Source: an uncultured Planctomycetaceae bacterium
Lineage (GTDB): Bacteria > Planctomycetota > Planctomycetia > Planctomycetales > Planctomycetaceae
Assembly (NCBI GenBank): GCA_943787265.1
Contig: CALSLT010000038.1
Coordinates: 1-64,000 of the forward strand
Reading direction: 5' to 3'
Length of the DNA: 64,000 nt
Every line of letters starts with the position of its first letter. The stretch's first letter is position 1. Shown one piece after another: positions 1 to 8,099 of the stretch. The translations under genes were made by a program, and so were the position numbers. The notes beneath the pieces are model-generated. The model made no database searches. It worked only from the letters and a program-made list of their open reading frames with translations, and was not told the origin of the DNA.

Positions 1-279
1 CTCCTCACGCGTGGAAAAAGCGAGACATGGTTAAGAGTCTGTGGTCGAGCCATCGGTGGGAAGTCATCGGCGTGGCGATTCTGGCTCCGGCGTCGTACGT
101 CCTCGCTCTCACGGCGATGTCGTTCACCCCCGTTAAGTTCCGTCGCCCCGTCACGCGAGATCAGCATCCTGATCGGAGCAGTGCTCGGTACACGATTCCT
201 CGGTGAGCAACACACGACGCGGAGGCTGATCGCGGCCGGCTCGATGGTCTGCGGTGTAATCGCTATCGCCCTTGGATGA
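1..279 (+). CDS. EamA/DMT-family permease, C-terminal fragment with an apparent frameshift
   Basis: The gene enters from the left edge, so only its C-terminal part is visible. Reading the frame that begins at base 3 gives a hydrophobic stretch ending in LALTAMSFTPV. The reading then continues one base later as SSVAPSREISILIGAVLGT and ends in a hydrophobic helix at the stop at 277-279. The joined text (AMSFTPV, then VAPSREISILIGA, then GE) matches the last two transmembrane helices of EamA drug/metabolite transporters. The break lies at about 130-137, and dropping one A from GTTAAGT restores it. The substrate cannot be inferred. The frameshift may be a sequencing error, because the same kind of lesion recurs in this window. 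Confidence 0.7.
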   Translation, partial: LLTRGKSETWLRVCGRAIGGKSSAWRFWLRRRTSSLSRRCRSPPLSSVAPSREISILIGAVLGTRFLGEQHTTRRLIAAGSMVCGVIAIALG

Positions 280-281
280 AG

Positions 282-335
282 GTAGGGTGGGCATTGTCCA
301 CCAATACAAATCGATTGGTGGGCGGTGCCCACCCA
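282..335. repeat. Intergenic palindromic repeat, family A (copy 1)
   Basis: Two arms, GTAGGGTGGGCATTGTCCACC and ATTGGTGGGCGGTGCCCACCC read in parts, each form a small GGTGGGC/GCCCACC-type palindrome separated by about 15 bases. A second copy with the same outer bases lies at 37025-37085. It sits just after the permease stop, so it could act as a terminator-like hairpin, but there is no T run. Confidence 0.7.
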
Positions 336-353
336 ACAATTTGCGTTCTTATT

Positions 354-413
354 GTGGCTCCGCACTCCGTGCGGAATGCCCGTCCGGGCTGACGCGACGG
401 AGTCGCGTGCCAC
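354..413. repeat. Twin-hairpin repeat, family B (copy 1)
   Basis: GTGGC and GCCAC form the outer arms. Inside are two separate hairpins: CCGCAC-TCC-GTGCGG and ACGCGAC-GGA-GTCGCGT. Related copies lie at 7570-7635 (opposite orientation), 36452-36514 and, in part, 28583-28632. The loops TCC and GGA are constant while the stem sequences change between copies and remain paired. Confidence 0.75.
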
Positions 414-444
414 AGAAAGTGGCAACCTGTTTCGGACGCATTGC

Positions 445-1512
445 TTAACCGTACTTCGCACGCAGAATCTTCGCGGCGGCGACTTCGTTTTTCAGTTTGG
501 TGTAGACCTCGTCGACGTCCACCTTCGCCGCTGACCCCGGCGCGAAGCCACATTCCGGATTCAGAATAATTCGTTCCGGCGCGACGTGCTGCAGAGCCTG
601 TTCGACTCGGGCGACGATCGTTTCCGGCAGGTCCACTTCGCCCGGCAACGTGCTGACGACCCCCAGGCCGATTTCCACGTGCTCAGGCAATTGACCGAGA
701 ACCGACATCTCACCAGCGCCCGGCGTTGTGAATTCCATCGTGATGTGGCCGACGTCGAGCTTTCGCAACTGTGCCATGATCGGATCGTAGCTGCCCTGGT
801 GTTGTGCTTCGCCGCGAGCGCGGGCTCCCGCGCGGCGGCAGAGATGCACGGCAAGGCTGACATCATCAAAATCAGCGACGACCTGGTTGTCCATGTCGAC
901 GGCGAAGTCTGCCGCCTGATCAGGATTCTCGTAACCGGCTCGAACGTCCGGATCGACGAACAGGCAGAGGTGCGGGTCATCGACCTGGATGATCGACACG
1001 CCTTCGGCTCGCAGCAATTCGATTTCGTGACGCAGGATCGGCACGCAGTCTCGCACGAACGCTTCACGCGTCGGGTACGCCTTTGAAGAGGCTTCTGCAT
1101 CCCACATTCGTTCTCCAAGGAGAGCGGGGGCTGGCAACGTGGCTTTGATCTGTCGATTCGTCAGCTTCTTCAGAAACGCAACCTCTTTGGCGATGAAGCC
1201 AGGTGTCTTGGGCGAGAGCTTGTCCACGACAACTGTCCACGGCCGACCGTCCGCCGGGTTGACGCTCAACTCAAAGCCGTGAGCAAGTTCCGCGATGACT
1301 CCGATGTACGACTTCCGCCACCACTCTCCGTCGGAGACTACATCCAGGCCGGCCGCTTCCTGCAACGCGACGACAGAACGAATCGCCGATCCCATCAGCC
1401 GCTGGTAATCCTCGCCGGAGTACGGGCAGTCATCCGCGATCAGATCTTTGACGAAATCTGGGCGCGGCATGGAACCGATGATCGATGTCGGAAAGAGAAG
1501 TTTGTCAGCCAT
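445..1512 (-). CDS. Cobalamin-independent methionine synthase C-terminal-domain-like protein
   Basis: A 355-residue protein that is about half the length of full MetE and corresponds to its catalytic barrel alone. The N-terminus TSIIGSMPRP is the usual opening of this family. A VHLC motif (His-x-Cys) and a later NPECGFAP segment supply His, Cys and Cys in the positions that bind zinc in MetE. Such stand-alone barrels transfer methyl groups from folate-type or other donors to a thiol, or act in unrelated methyl transfer, so methionine synthesis is not certain. It is transcribed alone, with repeats on both sides (354-413 and 1579-1734). ATG start at 1512. It is a cytoplasmic protein with no signal peptide. 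Confidence 0.8.
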   Translation of the reverse strand: MADKLLFPTSIIGSMPRPDFVKDLIADDCPYSGEDYQRLMGSAIRSVVALQEAAGLDVVSDGEWWRKSYIGVIAELAHGFELSVNPADGRPWTVVVDKLSPKTPGFIAKEVAFLKKLTNRQIKATLPAPALLGERMWDAEASSKAYPTREAFVRDCVPILRHEIELLRAEGVSIIQVDDPHLCLFVDPDVRAGYENPDQAADFAVDMDNQVVADFDDVSLAVHLCRRAGARARGEAQHQGSYDPIMAQLRKLDVGHITMEFTTPGAGEMSVLGQLPEHVEIGLGVVSTLPGEVDLPETIVARVEQALQHVAPERIILNPECGFAPGSAAKVDVDEVYTKLKNEVAAAKILRAKYG

Positions 1513-1578
1513 CGTGCGTCTCCGAGTTGAGTTGTTTTTCGGCTGCTGAGTTGGACAGCGCCACTTCGTAGTTTACAT

Positions 1579-1734
1579 GTCACCTTCTCCCCCGTTCGGG
1601 GGAGAGGTCGCGGTCTCAGCCTCGGGTGAGGGGGATGTTGTGTCTGAATTCTTACCCGAATGGCGACCGTATTCTGAATCTGGAACCCTCACCCGGCCCT
1701 GAGAGGCCGACCTCTCCCGCAAGCGGGAGAGGTG
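1579..1734. repeat. Inverted pair of family C repeats (MITE-like, about 156 bp)
   Basis: Two copies of the family C repeat face each other: 1579-1634 (GTCACC... GGTGAGGGGG) and 1685-1734 (ACCCTCACCCGGCC... GGGAGAGGTGC). They flank about 50 bases of unique sequence. Each copy holds its own CTCCCCC/GGGGGAG-type hairpin. The arrangement resembles a short non-autonomous element with terminal inverted repeats. It fills the gap between the methyltransferase start and the nucleotidyltransferase stop. Other copies: 5981-6034, 7470-7518 and 45727-45778. Confidence 0.7.
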
Positions 1735-1745
1735 CTATTTCGGAA

Positions 1746-2517
1746 CTATTTCTTAGTGAGATGTCGGTCGGTCCAGAATTGCCGCGCGTATTCGAAGTCC
1801 TGCTGAGTGTCGACTTCGATGTACCCTCCGGGCGTGTCAACGTGGACCATTTTTGTTCCCGCTTCAATCATGTCCTGCATCAGGTGAATCATGTAGGCCT
1901 TCTCGAAGACCTTCGCTTCACGATACGGCTGCCCGGCAAACTCTTCGCGTCGTGCGTGGTAGAGTTTCTTTAGAGCTGTGGCTCCGGCGGTTGAGAATTT
2001 CGCCAGTCCGATGAACTCGCCATACGCGTCTGCTTCGGGGATCTCACGGTGGAGCCGAGTGACCACGCCGTCCGCGACGGTTACTTTTTCGGCGTCGTCG
2101 CTGGGGTGTTCGGTTCGATGTTCGTATCGCGTCAGCCATCCCGTGTCGACGGCCAAGGGCGATGTCGTCGGTGTTTCGCAACATGCCGTCGACGATCGCC
2201 GGGGTGAACAGGACGTCCGAGTAGCAGCACATGAACGGCTCGTCCATGAGATCTTCGGCGTACATTAGCGAAGCGAGTATGTTGTTGTTTGGCCAGTCGA
2301 CGTTGTGTCGGAATGTGAACTCGGGATGTGCTTCCTGAACCGTTTCAATTCGGTAGCCGCCGATGAAGGCAATGTCTGTGACGCCGTTCTGGCGGAACGC
2401 GTCGACAGCCCAGTCGAGCATTCGCTGTCCGGCGACTTCGGCAAAACACTTGGGCGTATCCGCGGTTGTAGGCATGAGTCGGCTGCCGCGACCGGCTCCG
2501 ATAATAATCGCTCTCAT
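1746..2517 (-). CDS. NTP transferase (LicC/PntC-like nucleotidyltransferase), frameshifted
   Basis: The first 157 codons from the ATG at 2517 give a nucleotidyltransferase start, GAGRGSRLMPTTADTPK, with the Gly-rich NTP loop and Pro-Lys of the family. After NTDDIAL the reading continues in another frame as AVDTGWLTRYEHRT and runs to the stop at 1746. The two halves join if one T is removed at about 2155, giving roughly 256 residues, normal for LicC-type or sugar-phosphate nucleotidyltransferases. The tail GGYIEVDTQQDFEYAR is also family-like. It would activate a phosphorylated or phosphonylated alcohol with CTP, or a sugar phosphate. It starts 4 bp behind the transporter gene on the same strand, so the two are very likely co-transcribed. 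The substrate is unknown. Confidence 0.75.
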
Positions 2518-2521
2518 AAAG

Positions 2522-4141
2522 TTACCGTTCGTCGGTGATGATCATGATGGATGAAATCAGGGCGACTCCGCAGCCTCCCAAACCGGCTGCCAGAGTCCAC
2601 GTGACCTGGTCGCCGAAGCTGACTACATAGTTCGAAAAGAAGTAGGCAATTCCCATGACGGCAAACGCCGACGTCGCAATTCCCAGGCGGCGGATTTTGA
2701 ACGACGCGAGCATGAACAGCAGCCCGGCTGACAGAGCCAGCGTGACATCCTGAGGTGCTTGTTCGGTGAAAAGTGCCGCAATCATTGCCAGCAGCCCGAC
2801 TGTTCCTGTGAGTTTCGGAACGAAAGACGGCAGGAAACCAACTCGGTCGGACGTCGTATTCCACAGGAGGGAAACGCAGCCTGCAGCAGCGAATGCCCAA
2901 CCTGCCCAGATCCAGATCGCGATCTGCCATCCACCGTGCGCCTCGTCTGAAAAATAACCGGTGACGACGTCGCCCGTCGCGGCTCCCATGTACCCCATGA
3001 AGTTGACGAAGCCGGCGGCGGCGGCGGTTGTTCCTCGATGAGCCAGATCGGCCGGCGCGGTCCCGACGAGCAGCACTTGAGGTCCGTAGATGCAGAACCC
3101 AAGCACGACCAGCAATACGCAAAGGACGCCAGTGGCCCACCATTCGGTGCTGCGGGCGACGGCTTCGTAAAGCAACGTCAGTAATCCGAGTAGAACGAGC
3201 AGTCCGCAAATGACGGGAGCTCGGCGACTGTTGAAGTAGCGATCGGTTGCCCATCCGGAAAGGTACGCTCCGGCCGCGGCACCGGGAGCGATCAGGCAGT
3301 ACTTCAGCCCCGATTTACCGATGGTGGTTTCCTGGATTTCGATCAGGTGCGTTAGACCCCAGTCGAGAAAGCCGTACCGACAGGCGTTCAATAATCCCAG
3401 TGAAACTCCCAGCAGCCACAGTCCAGGATTGAACAGTGTGAGATAGAGGTTTTCGCGGAGTGATCCTCGCTCGACTTTCGGCACAGACACATTGTCCGGC
3501 TCGGATGCTGCCGTATCAGCGGGCGACTCACGCAGAAGTACCAGCATGCCGATTCCACATGCCGCCAGCAGGGCAGACGGAACAAACACGGCGCCGCGCC
3601 ACCCGAAGTATTCGACCGAGTAGCTCGCGATCACGTATGTCAGCCCGAGCGTAATCTGATAACCGGTCCCGATGATGCCCAGCACTTTGCCGCGTCGCAG
3701 AATGGGAAACCAGTTCCCGATGACACGCATGCAGGGCGTCCAGCCGAGCGATTGGCAGTAGCCGTTGCAAGCCCACACGAACAACAGAAAATAGAAGCCC
3801 GTGCCCAGGCCGAAGGCCACATTAAGAGCGGCCGAGCCGAACATTCCGATGGCCAACAGAAGTCGCGGCCGGATGTGTTCAGAGAGTTGTCCGTTGAGCA
3901 ATTGCCCAAAAGCGTAGGCCATCTTGAGCGACGCCAGAATCCAGCCGATTTCTTCGCCGCTGAGTCCCAGTCCGCCCGAAGACTCGGGAGCCTTCAAACC
4001 CGAAACCGCGGCTGAAAGATTTGTCCGACAAAAATAGAACGCCCCATAAGTGAACCACAGCGTCCACATCACGGTGTTCTCACCATGAATCGGATTTGAT
4101 TCACGGAGTTCGGAAGATGCCTCAGACCCTTGCTCGGACAC
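2522..4141 (-). CDS. MFS transporter of the organophosphate:phosphate antiporter type
   Basis: A 539-residue integral membrane protein. The N-terminal FYFCRTNLSAAV and the internal LGWTPCMRVIGNWFP with RRGKVLGIIGTGYQ resemble GlpT/UhpC-type permeases, which exchange organic phosphates for phosphate. About twelve membrane segments are followed by a C-terminal extension with roughly four further hydrophobic segments (from about residue 440), which is longer than the usual family. The start is taken as GTG at 4141; an internal ATG at 4069 would also keep the first helix. The nucleotidyltransferase follows 4 bp downstream, suggesting uptake of a phosphorylated compound that is then activated. The substrate is an inference only. 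Confidence 0.8.
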   Translation of the reverse strand: MSEQGSEASSELRESNPIHGENTVMWTLWFTYGAFYFCRTNLSAAVSGLKAPESSGGLGLSGEEIGWILASLKMAYAFGQLLNGQLSEHIRPRLLLAIGMFGSAALNVAFGLGTGFYFLLFVWACNGYCQSLGWTPCMRVIGNWFPILRRGKVLGIIGTGYQITLGLTYVIASYSVEYFGWRGAVFVPSALLAACGIGMLVLLRESPADTAASEPDNVSVPKVERGSLRENLYLTLFNPGLWLLGVSLGLLNACRYGFLDWGLTHLIEIQETTIGKSGLKYCLIAPGAAAGAYLSGWATDRYFNSRRAPVICGLLVLLGLLTLLYEAVARSTEWWATGVLCVLLVVLGFCIYGPQVLLVGTAPADLAHRGTTAAAAGFVNFMGYMGAATGDVVTGYFSDEAHGGWQIAIWIWAGWAFAAAGCVSLLWNTTSDRVGFLPSFVPKLTGTVGLLAMIAALFTEQAPQDVTLALSAGLLFMLASFKIRRLGIATSAFAVMGIAYFFSNYVVSFGDQVTWTLAAGLGGCGVALISSIMIITDER

Positions 4142-4240
4142 TACGACTCATTTCGTTTGGCAGGACAGTGGTCCCGCAGGATGAGCGAATTGATCGAGAT
4201 TATCAATTCCTGCAAACTCGAAGTGGCCAGCGCGGTCCAT

Positions 4241-5929
4241 TCAAAGCTTGACCAGACACGTCGGTCGCTTGCGGCGAAATTCGGCGATGGCCTCGTCGGA
4301 CACCGGCACATCCCGAAGATTGACGTGTTTGAGAGTGGGTATCGAAGCCAGCTTTAAGAGCCCGACGTCGCTTATTTGAACGCCGACCATCCTCACTGAT
4401 CGCAACTTTGGAAACAGCTTCAGCGAAGCGACTCCGGCATCAGTCACTCGCGTGTTGTCGATGTCGATCGACGTGAGATTCTTCAGAGTGGTCAACGCCG
4501 CAAGGCCGACGTCTGTGAGCGATGTTATCGACAGATTCAGTGTTTGCAGTTGTGTCAACGTCCCAAGTCTGGCGAAGCCGGAGTCGGTCACTCGCCGGCA
4601 AAAACCAAGATTCAGGAATTCCAGCTCGCGAAGATGCGATATGTCCTTCACAGAGTCATCGGTGAGTCGCTGGCAGAAACCCAGGTCCAACGATTTCAGT
4701 CGCGCGAGAGGTCGCAACAGACCGACCGCTTCATCAGTCGCATCGGTTTCGTAGAGCCGCAGGGTCGTAACGTCTGTCAAGGCTGCCAGTAATCGAAGGT
4801 TTTCCGAAGTCACGTTGTGTTTGGAAAATGAAACACCGTTTACCGCATTTTCATTCGACCGACTCAGACGCACACCGGCGGCTTCGAGTTTTCGACTGGC
4901 CTGTTTCTTCTCCTGATCGGCGACCGGTTGTCCGAGTGCTGATCGGTTGGCGCGGCTGACTCTTTGAATCTGCTCGGCCGATTCGAATGGTACGTACTGA
5001 CTACGCATCACCATGCGATAGAGTTTTCCGACTTCGTAATCAGGGATGAACCATTGGAAGTCCCAGGCAGGATTTCCGTTTCCTCCGCCGGAAGGCGACT
5101 GTGTCAGTCTGATTTCATCCTGAGGGCGGAACATCTGCACGAACGCCATGTCATGGCTGACGGCGTAGTACCACGGCTCGAAGAAGAAATGTTTCGAACG
5201 GTTGAAGGCAAGCGACAACGGAAAGTCTTCGTCGTGTTTGAATTTTCGTTGGTCATTCTTTGAAAGATGAGTGGCCAGCACGCCGTGTGAGGGCGTCACA
5301 CCACGAATCCATTTCGGCTTCCCCGTGCGAGAGTCGCTGCCCAGGAAATGGATGTCTTTGGATTCGGGCTGATGAATGTAACTCGCCCAGAACAGTCCGA
5401 CGTAACCGTTGCGAAACGTCTTCGCTCGAGGAATACATTCCAGCGTCATTTCAATCGTGCCGTCGTCGAGCATTTCGTAGCGAAGCACGCTTTCGAGTTT
5501 CCACGTTGGCGTGGGAGCCTGGTAAAGCTCGACGATGGTTGGGCTGACAACTCGCAATTCCATCGGTGCTCGCCGCGGTTCAAACAGGACATCGCGTTCC
5601 TGATTGGTGCCATCGTGAATGTGCTCATAGTTGAGCCCTGCATAACTTGGCACAAACAGATTGTCGCTCCGCTTTTTGTGAGTTAGCGACGCCACACCGC
5701 TGTATCCCGCTCGATGGCCAGGCAAAGTCGAGTCGTCAACCTCGCCATTGTCGACAATCACCGCCGTCACGTCGCCGCGCTTCAGCACGTGATAACCGGT
5801 CTTCGGTACCGCATACACGAGCGTCTTGTCGCCGAGCGTCGTCCGCGATTCGGCTGCCGTCACGACGGTTGCCGCAAGACTGCTTGCGGCCAATGTCAGC
5901 ACGATGGTCAACTGGTTCTGCAAATTCAT
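4241..5929 (-). CDS. Secreted leucine-rich-repeat protein with a large N-terminal domain
   Basis: A 562-residue protein from the ATG at 5929. A longer reading upstream runs through the family C repeat and is rejected. The first 25 residues (MNLQNQLTIVLTLAASSLAA) form a signal peptide. Residues about 26-350 form an unrecognised domain rich in Trp, Tyr and Gly, which may be a beta-sandwich of the carbohydrate-binding kind. From about residue 365 there are six or more leucine-rich repeats of the cysteine-containing type, for example LKSLDLGFCQRLTDDSV and LEFLNLGFCRRVTDSGF, like F-box/AMN1-type repeats. It is probably periplasmic or extracellular and binds a partner. No catalytic motif was identified. 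It is transcribed divergently from the dipeptidase. Confidence 0.75.
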   Translation of the reverse strand: MNLQNQLTIVLTLAASSLAATVVTAAESRTTLGDKTLVYAVPKTGYHVLKRGDVTAVIVDNGEVDDSTLPGHRAGYSGVASLTHKKRSDNLFVPSYAGLNYEHIHDGTNQERDVLFEPRRAPMELRVVSPTIVELYQAPTPTWKLESVLRYEMLDDGTIEMTLECIPRAKTFRNGYVGLFWASYIHQPESKDIHFLGSDSRTGKPKWIRGVTPSHGVLATHLSKNDQRKFKHDEDFPLSLAFNRSKHFFFEPWYYAVSHDMAFVQMFRPQDEIRLTQSPSGGGNGNPAWDFQWFIPDYEVGKLYRMVMRSQYVPFESAEQIQRVSRANRSALGQPVADQEKKQASRKLEAAGVRLSRSNENAVNGVSFSKHNVTSENLRLLAALTDVTTLRLYETDATDEAVGLLRPLARLKSLDLGFCQRLTDDSVKDISHLRELEFLNLGFCRRVTDSGFARLGTLTQLQTLNLSITSLTDVGLAALTTLKNLTSIDIDNTRVTDAGVASLKLFPKLRSVRMVGVQISDVGLLKLASIPTLKHVNLRDVPVSDEAIAEFRRKRPTCLVKL

Positions 5930-5980
5930 TCGGCCTGCTCGCTCTCTAAGTAACATTCGGAATGAGTCACTTTCGCGTCT

Positions 5981-6034
5981 GTCACCTCGCCCCCTCGGGG
6001 GAGAGGTCGCGGTCTCAGCCGCGGGTGAGGGGGG
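5981..6034. repeat. Intergenic repeat, family C
   Basis: GTCACC at the left end, CCCCCTCGGGGG hairpin, then GAGGTCGCGGTCTCAGC and GGTGAGGGGGG. The inverted copy at 7470-7518 lies on the other side of the dipeptidase gene. The 5930-6253 gap between the divergent LRR and dipeptidase genes holds this repeat and presumably both promoters; no clear -35/-10 pair stands out. Confidence 0.75.
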
Positions 6035-6253
6035 ACGTCGAAGTCTGCAAACGGCAGCACATTTGTGACACAACCTGCCTCCCCGCTCGAAAGTGTTGAT
6101 GCCTCGGCACAAAAACTCCACACATCGGAAGACTTTTCCAATCGGCTTGAGGCGGCGACTCCTCACGGTCGGCTGTTCGGACTATCGTTCCGTGCATTCG
6201 TCAGACACACAGACCGTCACGTTCATAGGCCAATTATTTGCAAGGCATCAGCC

Positions 6254-7396
6254 ATGTTGAATTCTCGACTCACTCTGTGCCTGGTCCTGCTGAGTGTTCC
6301 CGTCATTGCCGCAGCTCAAGCGCCGGTGACGAAAATTCAGGGCGTTTCACAACAGGCACTCGACATTCATCATTCGGGAATGCTGTTCGACGGGCACAAC
6401 GATCTGCCCTGGCAAATGAAGATTCAGGGACAGTCGTCGTTTGACGTTCTGGATATTTCGAAAACGCGACCAGAGCTGCATACAGATATCGCGAGGCTTC
6501 GCGAGGGCGGTGTGAAGGCTCAGTTCTGGTCGGTCTACGTCAGCGCGAGCACGGACACCACCGGCGATTCATTGCTGCAGACGATGGAGCAGATCGACGT
6601 CGTGCATCGAATGGTTCGCCGATACCCGGAAACTTTCGAACTGGCCGACACCGCCGATGACATTGAGCGAATCGTTAAGGCGGGAAAGATTGCCAGCATG
6701 CTGGGCATCGAAGGCGGGTATTCGATTCAGGAATCGCTGCCGATTCTGCGACGGCTTTACGGTCAAGGTTGTCGATACATGACGCTGACCCATTCGAAGT
6801 CGCTGGCGTGGGCGGACTCGGCTACTGACGAGCCGCGGACAAAGAACGGGCTTTCGCCGTTTGGCGAAGAGGTCATTCGGGAGATGAACCGACTCGGCAT
6901 GTTGATCGACCTGTCGCACGTTTCTGTCGCGACGATGAAACGCTCGCTGGAAGTGTCGAAGGCTCCCGTCATTTTCTCACACTCGTCGGCCCGAGCGATC
7001 AATGATCACGCTCGAAACGTGAACGACGAAGTTCTTCGCCTGACCGCAAAGAATGGCGGAGTGGTCATGGTCAATTTCTACTCGGGCTTCATCACGCCGA
7101 CCGAGCAACTGAAGAAGGACAGCAAAGACCTCGGCACGCTCAGCGACGTCGTCGACCACATCGAACACGTGATCAAAATCGCCGGCATCGACCACGTCGG
7201 AATCGGCTCAGACTACGACGGAGTTCCTCGCCTGCCGGTCGGCCTGGAAGACGTTTCCACGTACCCGCGAATAACGCAGGAACTGCTGAACCGAGGCCAC
7301 AAGCGAGAAGCCATCCACAAGCTCCTCGGTGGGAACGTAATGCGAGTGCTCCGCGAAGCAGAGAAAGTCTCTGCGGGCTTGCTAGCTTCCAAGTGA
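6254..7396 (+). CDS. Membrane dipeptidase, peptidase family M19
   Basis: 380 residues from the ATG at 6254; the longer reading upstream lacks a credible start. The N-terminus MLNSRLTLCLVLLSVPVIAAAQA is a signal peptide cleaved after AQA, placing the enzyme outside the cytoplasmic membrane. M19 metal-site landmarks appear in order: DGHNDLP (His-x-Asp), IEGGYS (bridging Glu), THSKSLAWADSATD, LIDLSHVS (His), IFSHSSARA (His) and GIGSDYDG (Asp). The family is a dinuclear zinc amidohydrolase that cleaves dipeptides, often with a D-residue or a beta-lactam-like bond. Length and motifs are complete. It stands alone and is bracketed by inverted family C repeats. Confidence 0.93.
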   Translation: MLNSRLTLCLVLLSVPVIAAAQAPVTKIQGVSQQALDIHHSGMLFDGHNDLPWQMKIQGQSSFDVLDISKTRPELHTDIARLREGGVKAQFWSVYVSASTDTTGDSLLQTMEQIDVVHRMVRRYPETFELADTADDIERIVKAGKIASMLGIEGGYSIQESLPILRRLYGQGCRYMTLTHSKSLAWADSATDEPRTKNGLSPFGEEVIREMNRLGMLIDLSHVSVATMKRSLEVSKAPVIFSHSSARAINDHARNVNDEVLRLTAKNGGVVMVNFYSGFITPTEQLKKDSKDLGTLSDVVDHIEHVIKIAGIDHVGIGSDYDGVPRLPVGLEDVSTYPRITQELLNRGHKREAIHKLLGGNVMRVLREAEKVSAGLLASK

Positions 7397-7469
7397 CTTT
7401 GGACGTCGTCCCGCAAGGTGACGTTACGGCTGCGAGTTTTCGCGTTCCGCTGAGAGTGGATGGAGCAGT

Positions 7470-7518
7470 CCCCTCACCCGCGGCTGAGACCGCGACCTCC
7501 CTTGAGGGGGAGAGGTGA
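7470..7518. repeat. Intergenic repeat, family C (inverted relative to 5981-6034)
   Basis: CCCTCACCCGCGGCTGAGAC on the left and GGGGGAGAGGTGA on the right: the reverse complement of the copy at 5981-6034. It follows the dipeptidase stop by about 75 bases. The 7397-7829 gap contains this copy and the family B copy at 7570-7635. Confidence 0.75.
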
Positions 7519-7569
7519 TTGCTAATTGGGGAAGGGAAAAATCGTTTCCGGCACAAATTTCGGTTTTCT

Positions 7570-7635
7570 GTGGCACGCGACTCCGTCGCGTCAGTCCTTT
7601 TCTGGAGGGGCTTTCCGCACGGAGTGCGGAGCCAC
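7570..7635. repeat. Twin-hairpin repeat, family B (copy 2, inverted)
   Basis: Outer arms GTGGC and GCCAC; inner hairpins ACGCGAC-TCC-GTCGCGT and CCGCAC-GGA-GTGCGG, in the reverse order of copy 1 at 354-413. The spacer between the hairpins is about 23 bases. It is intergenic, downstream of the dipeptidase. Confidence 0.75.
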
Positions 7636-7829
7636 TGTGATTGGCGTTTTGTGACAAAGTGGAACTCTGGACTTGGTGAGGGTCGCGCCAGCGGTTTAAT
7701 CGGAATAAACGGTTACCTCCTCATGGAAATCTCATGATTGGGAGCCGAGTCAGGTCTCGCAGGGAACGTAGGGTTCGAGCGTCTGCAGGGACGTTCTCTT
7801 TTTACCGCCTTGACCGCTCGAAAGTTCTC

Positions 7830-8099
7830 ATGGTCGAAATCGTCAAAGCACCTTCGGTGATGGCCGACACCGATCTGTCGGAGCTGCTCGACAGCTACGA
7901 TGCGATGATCGGCGAACTCAGCCCGCGTAACGCGACGGCTGTCTGGGAACGGGCGATTGCGCAGGACGATGGGCAACTCAACGACGGGGTACGCAATGAA
8001 GGCCGGGCAGACGCTGGCGACGTGAATTTGCGGCTCAGCGATGCGTACAGCCAGACGAGCAAATCGCTCAGCTGAACCGATCTGCACGACATCGATGGC
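7830..8099 (+). other. Probable frameshifted N-terminal extension of the adenylyl cyclase
   Basis: Upstream of the cyclase ATG, three consecutive reading frames each carry coding-like text. Frame 3 reads MVEIVKAPSVMADTDLSELL to about QLN. Frame 1 then reads TGYAMKAGQTLAT, and frame 2 reads EFAAQRCVQPDEQIAQLN, followed by DLHDIDGMLDRI in the cyclase frame. Each step is a shift by one base (about 7980, 8025 and 8076). Removing one base at each point would give one open frame from 7830 into the cyclase, adding roughly 90 residues, partly coiled-coil-like. This is a reconstruction; the region may instead be leader sequence. Confidence 0.4.

Noticed and set aside
445..553. Long overlapping frames opposite or beside the methyltransferase
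   Set aside because: They share bases with a complete family gene and have no family-like text of their own.
5930..6166. Longer N-terminus for the LRR protein
   Set aside because: It runs through the family C repeat; the ATG at 5929 starts directly at a signal peptide.
7830..8099. Programmed frameshifting in the cyclase gene
   Set aside because: Three shifts within 100 bases without slippery heptamers, and the same one-base pattern in five other genes, fit sequence error better.
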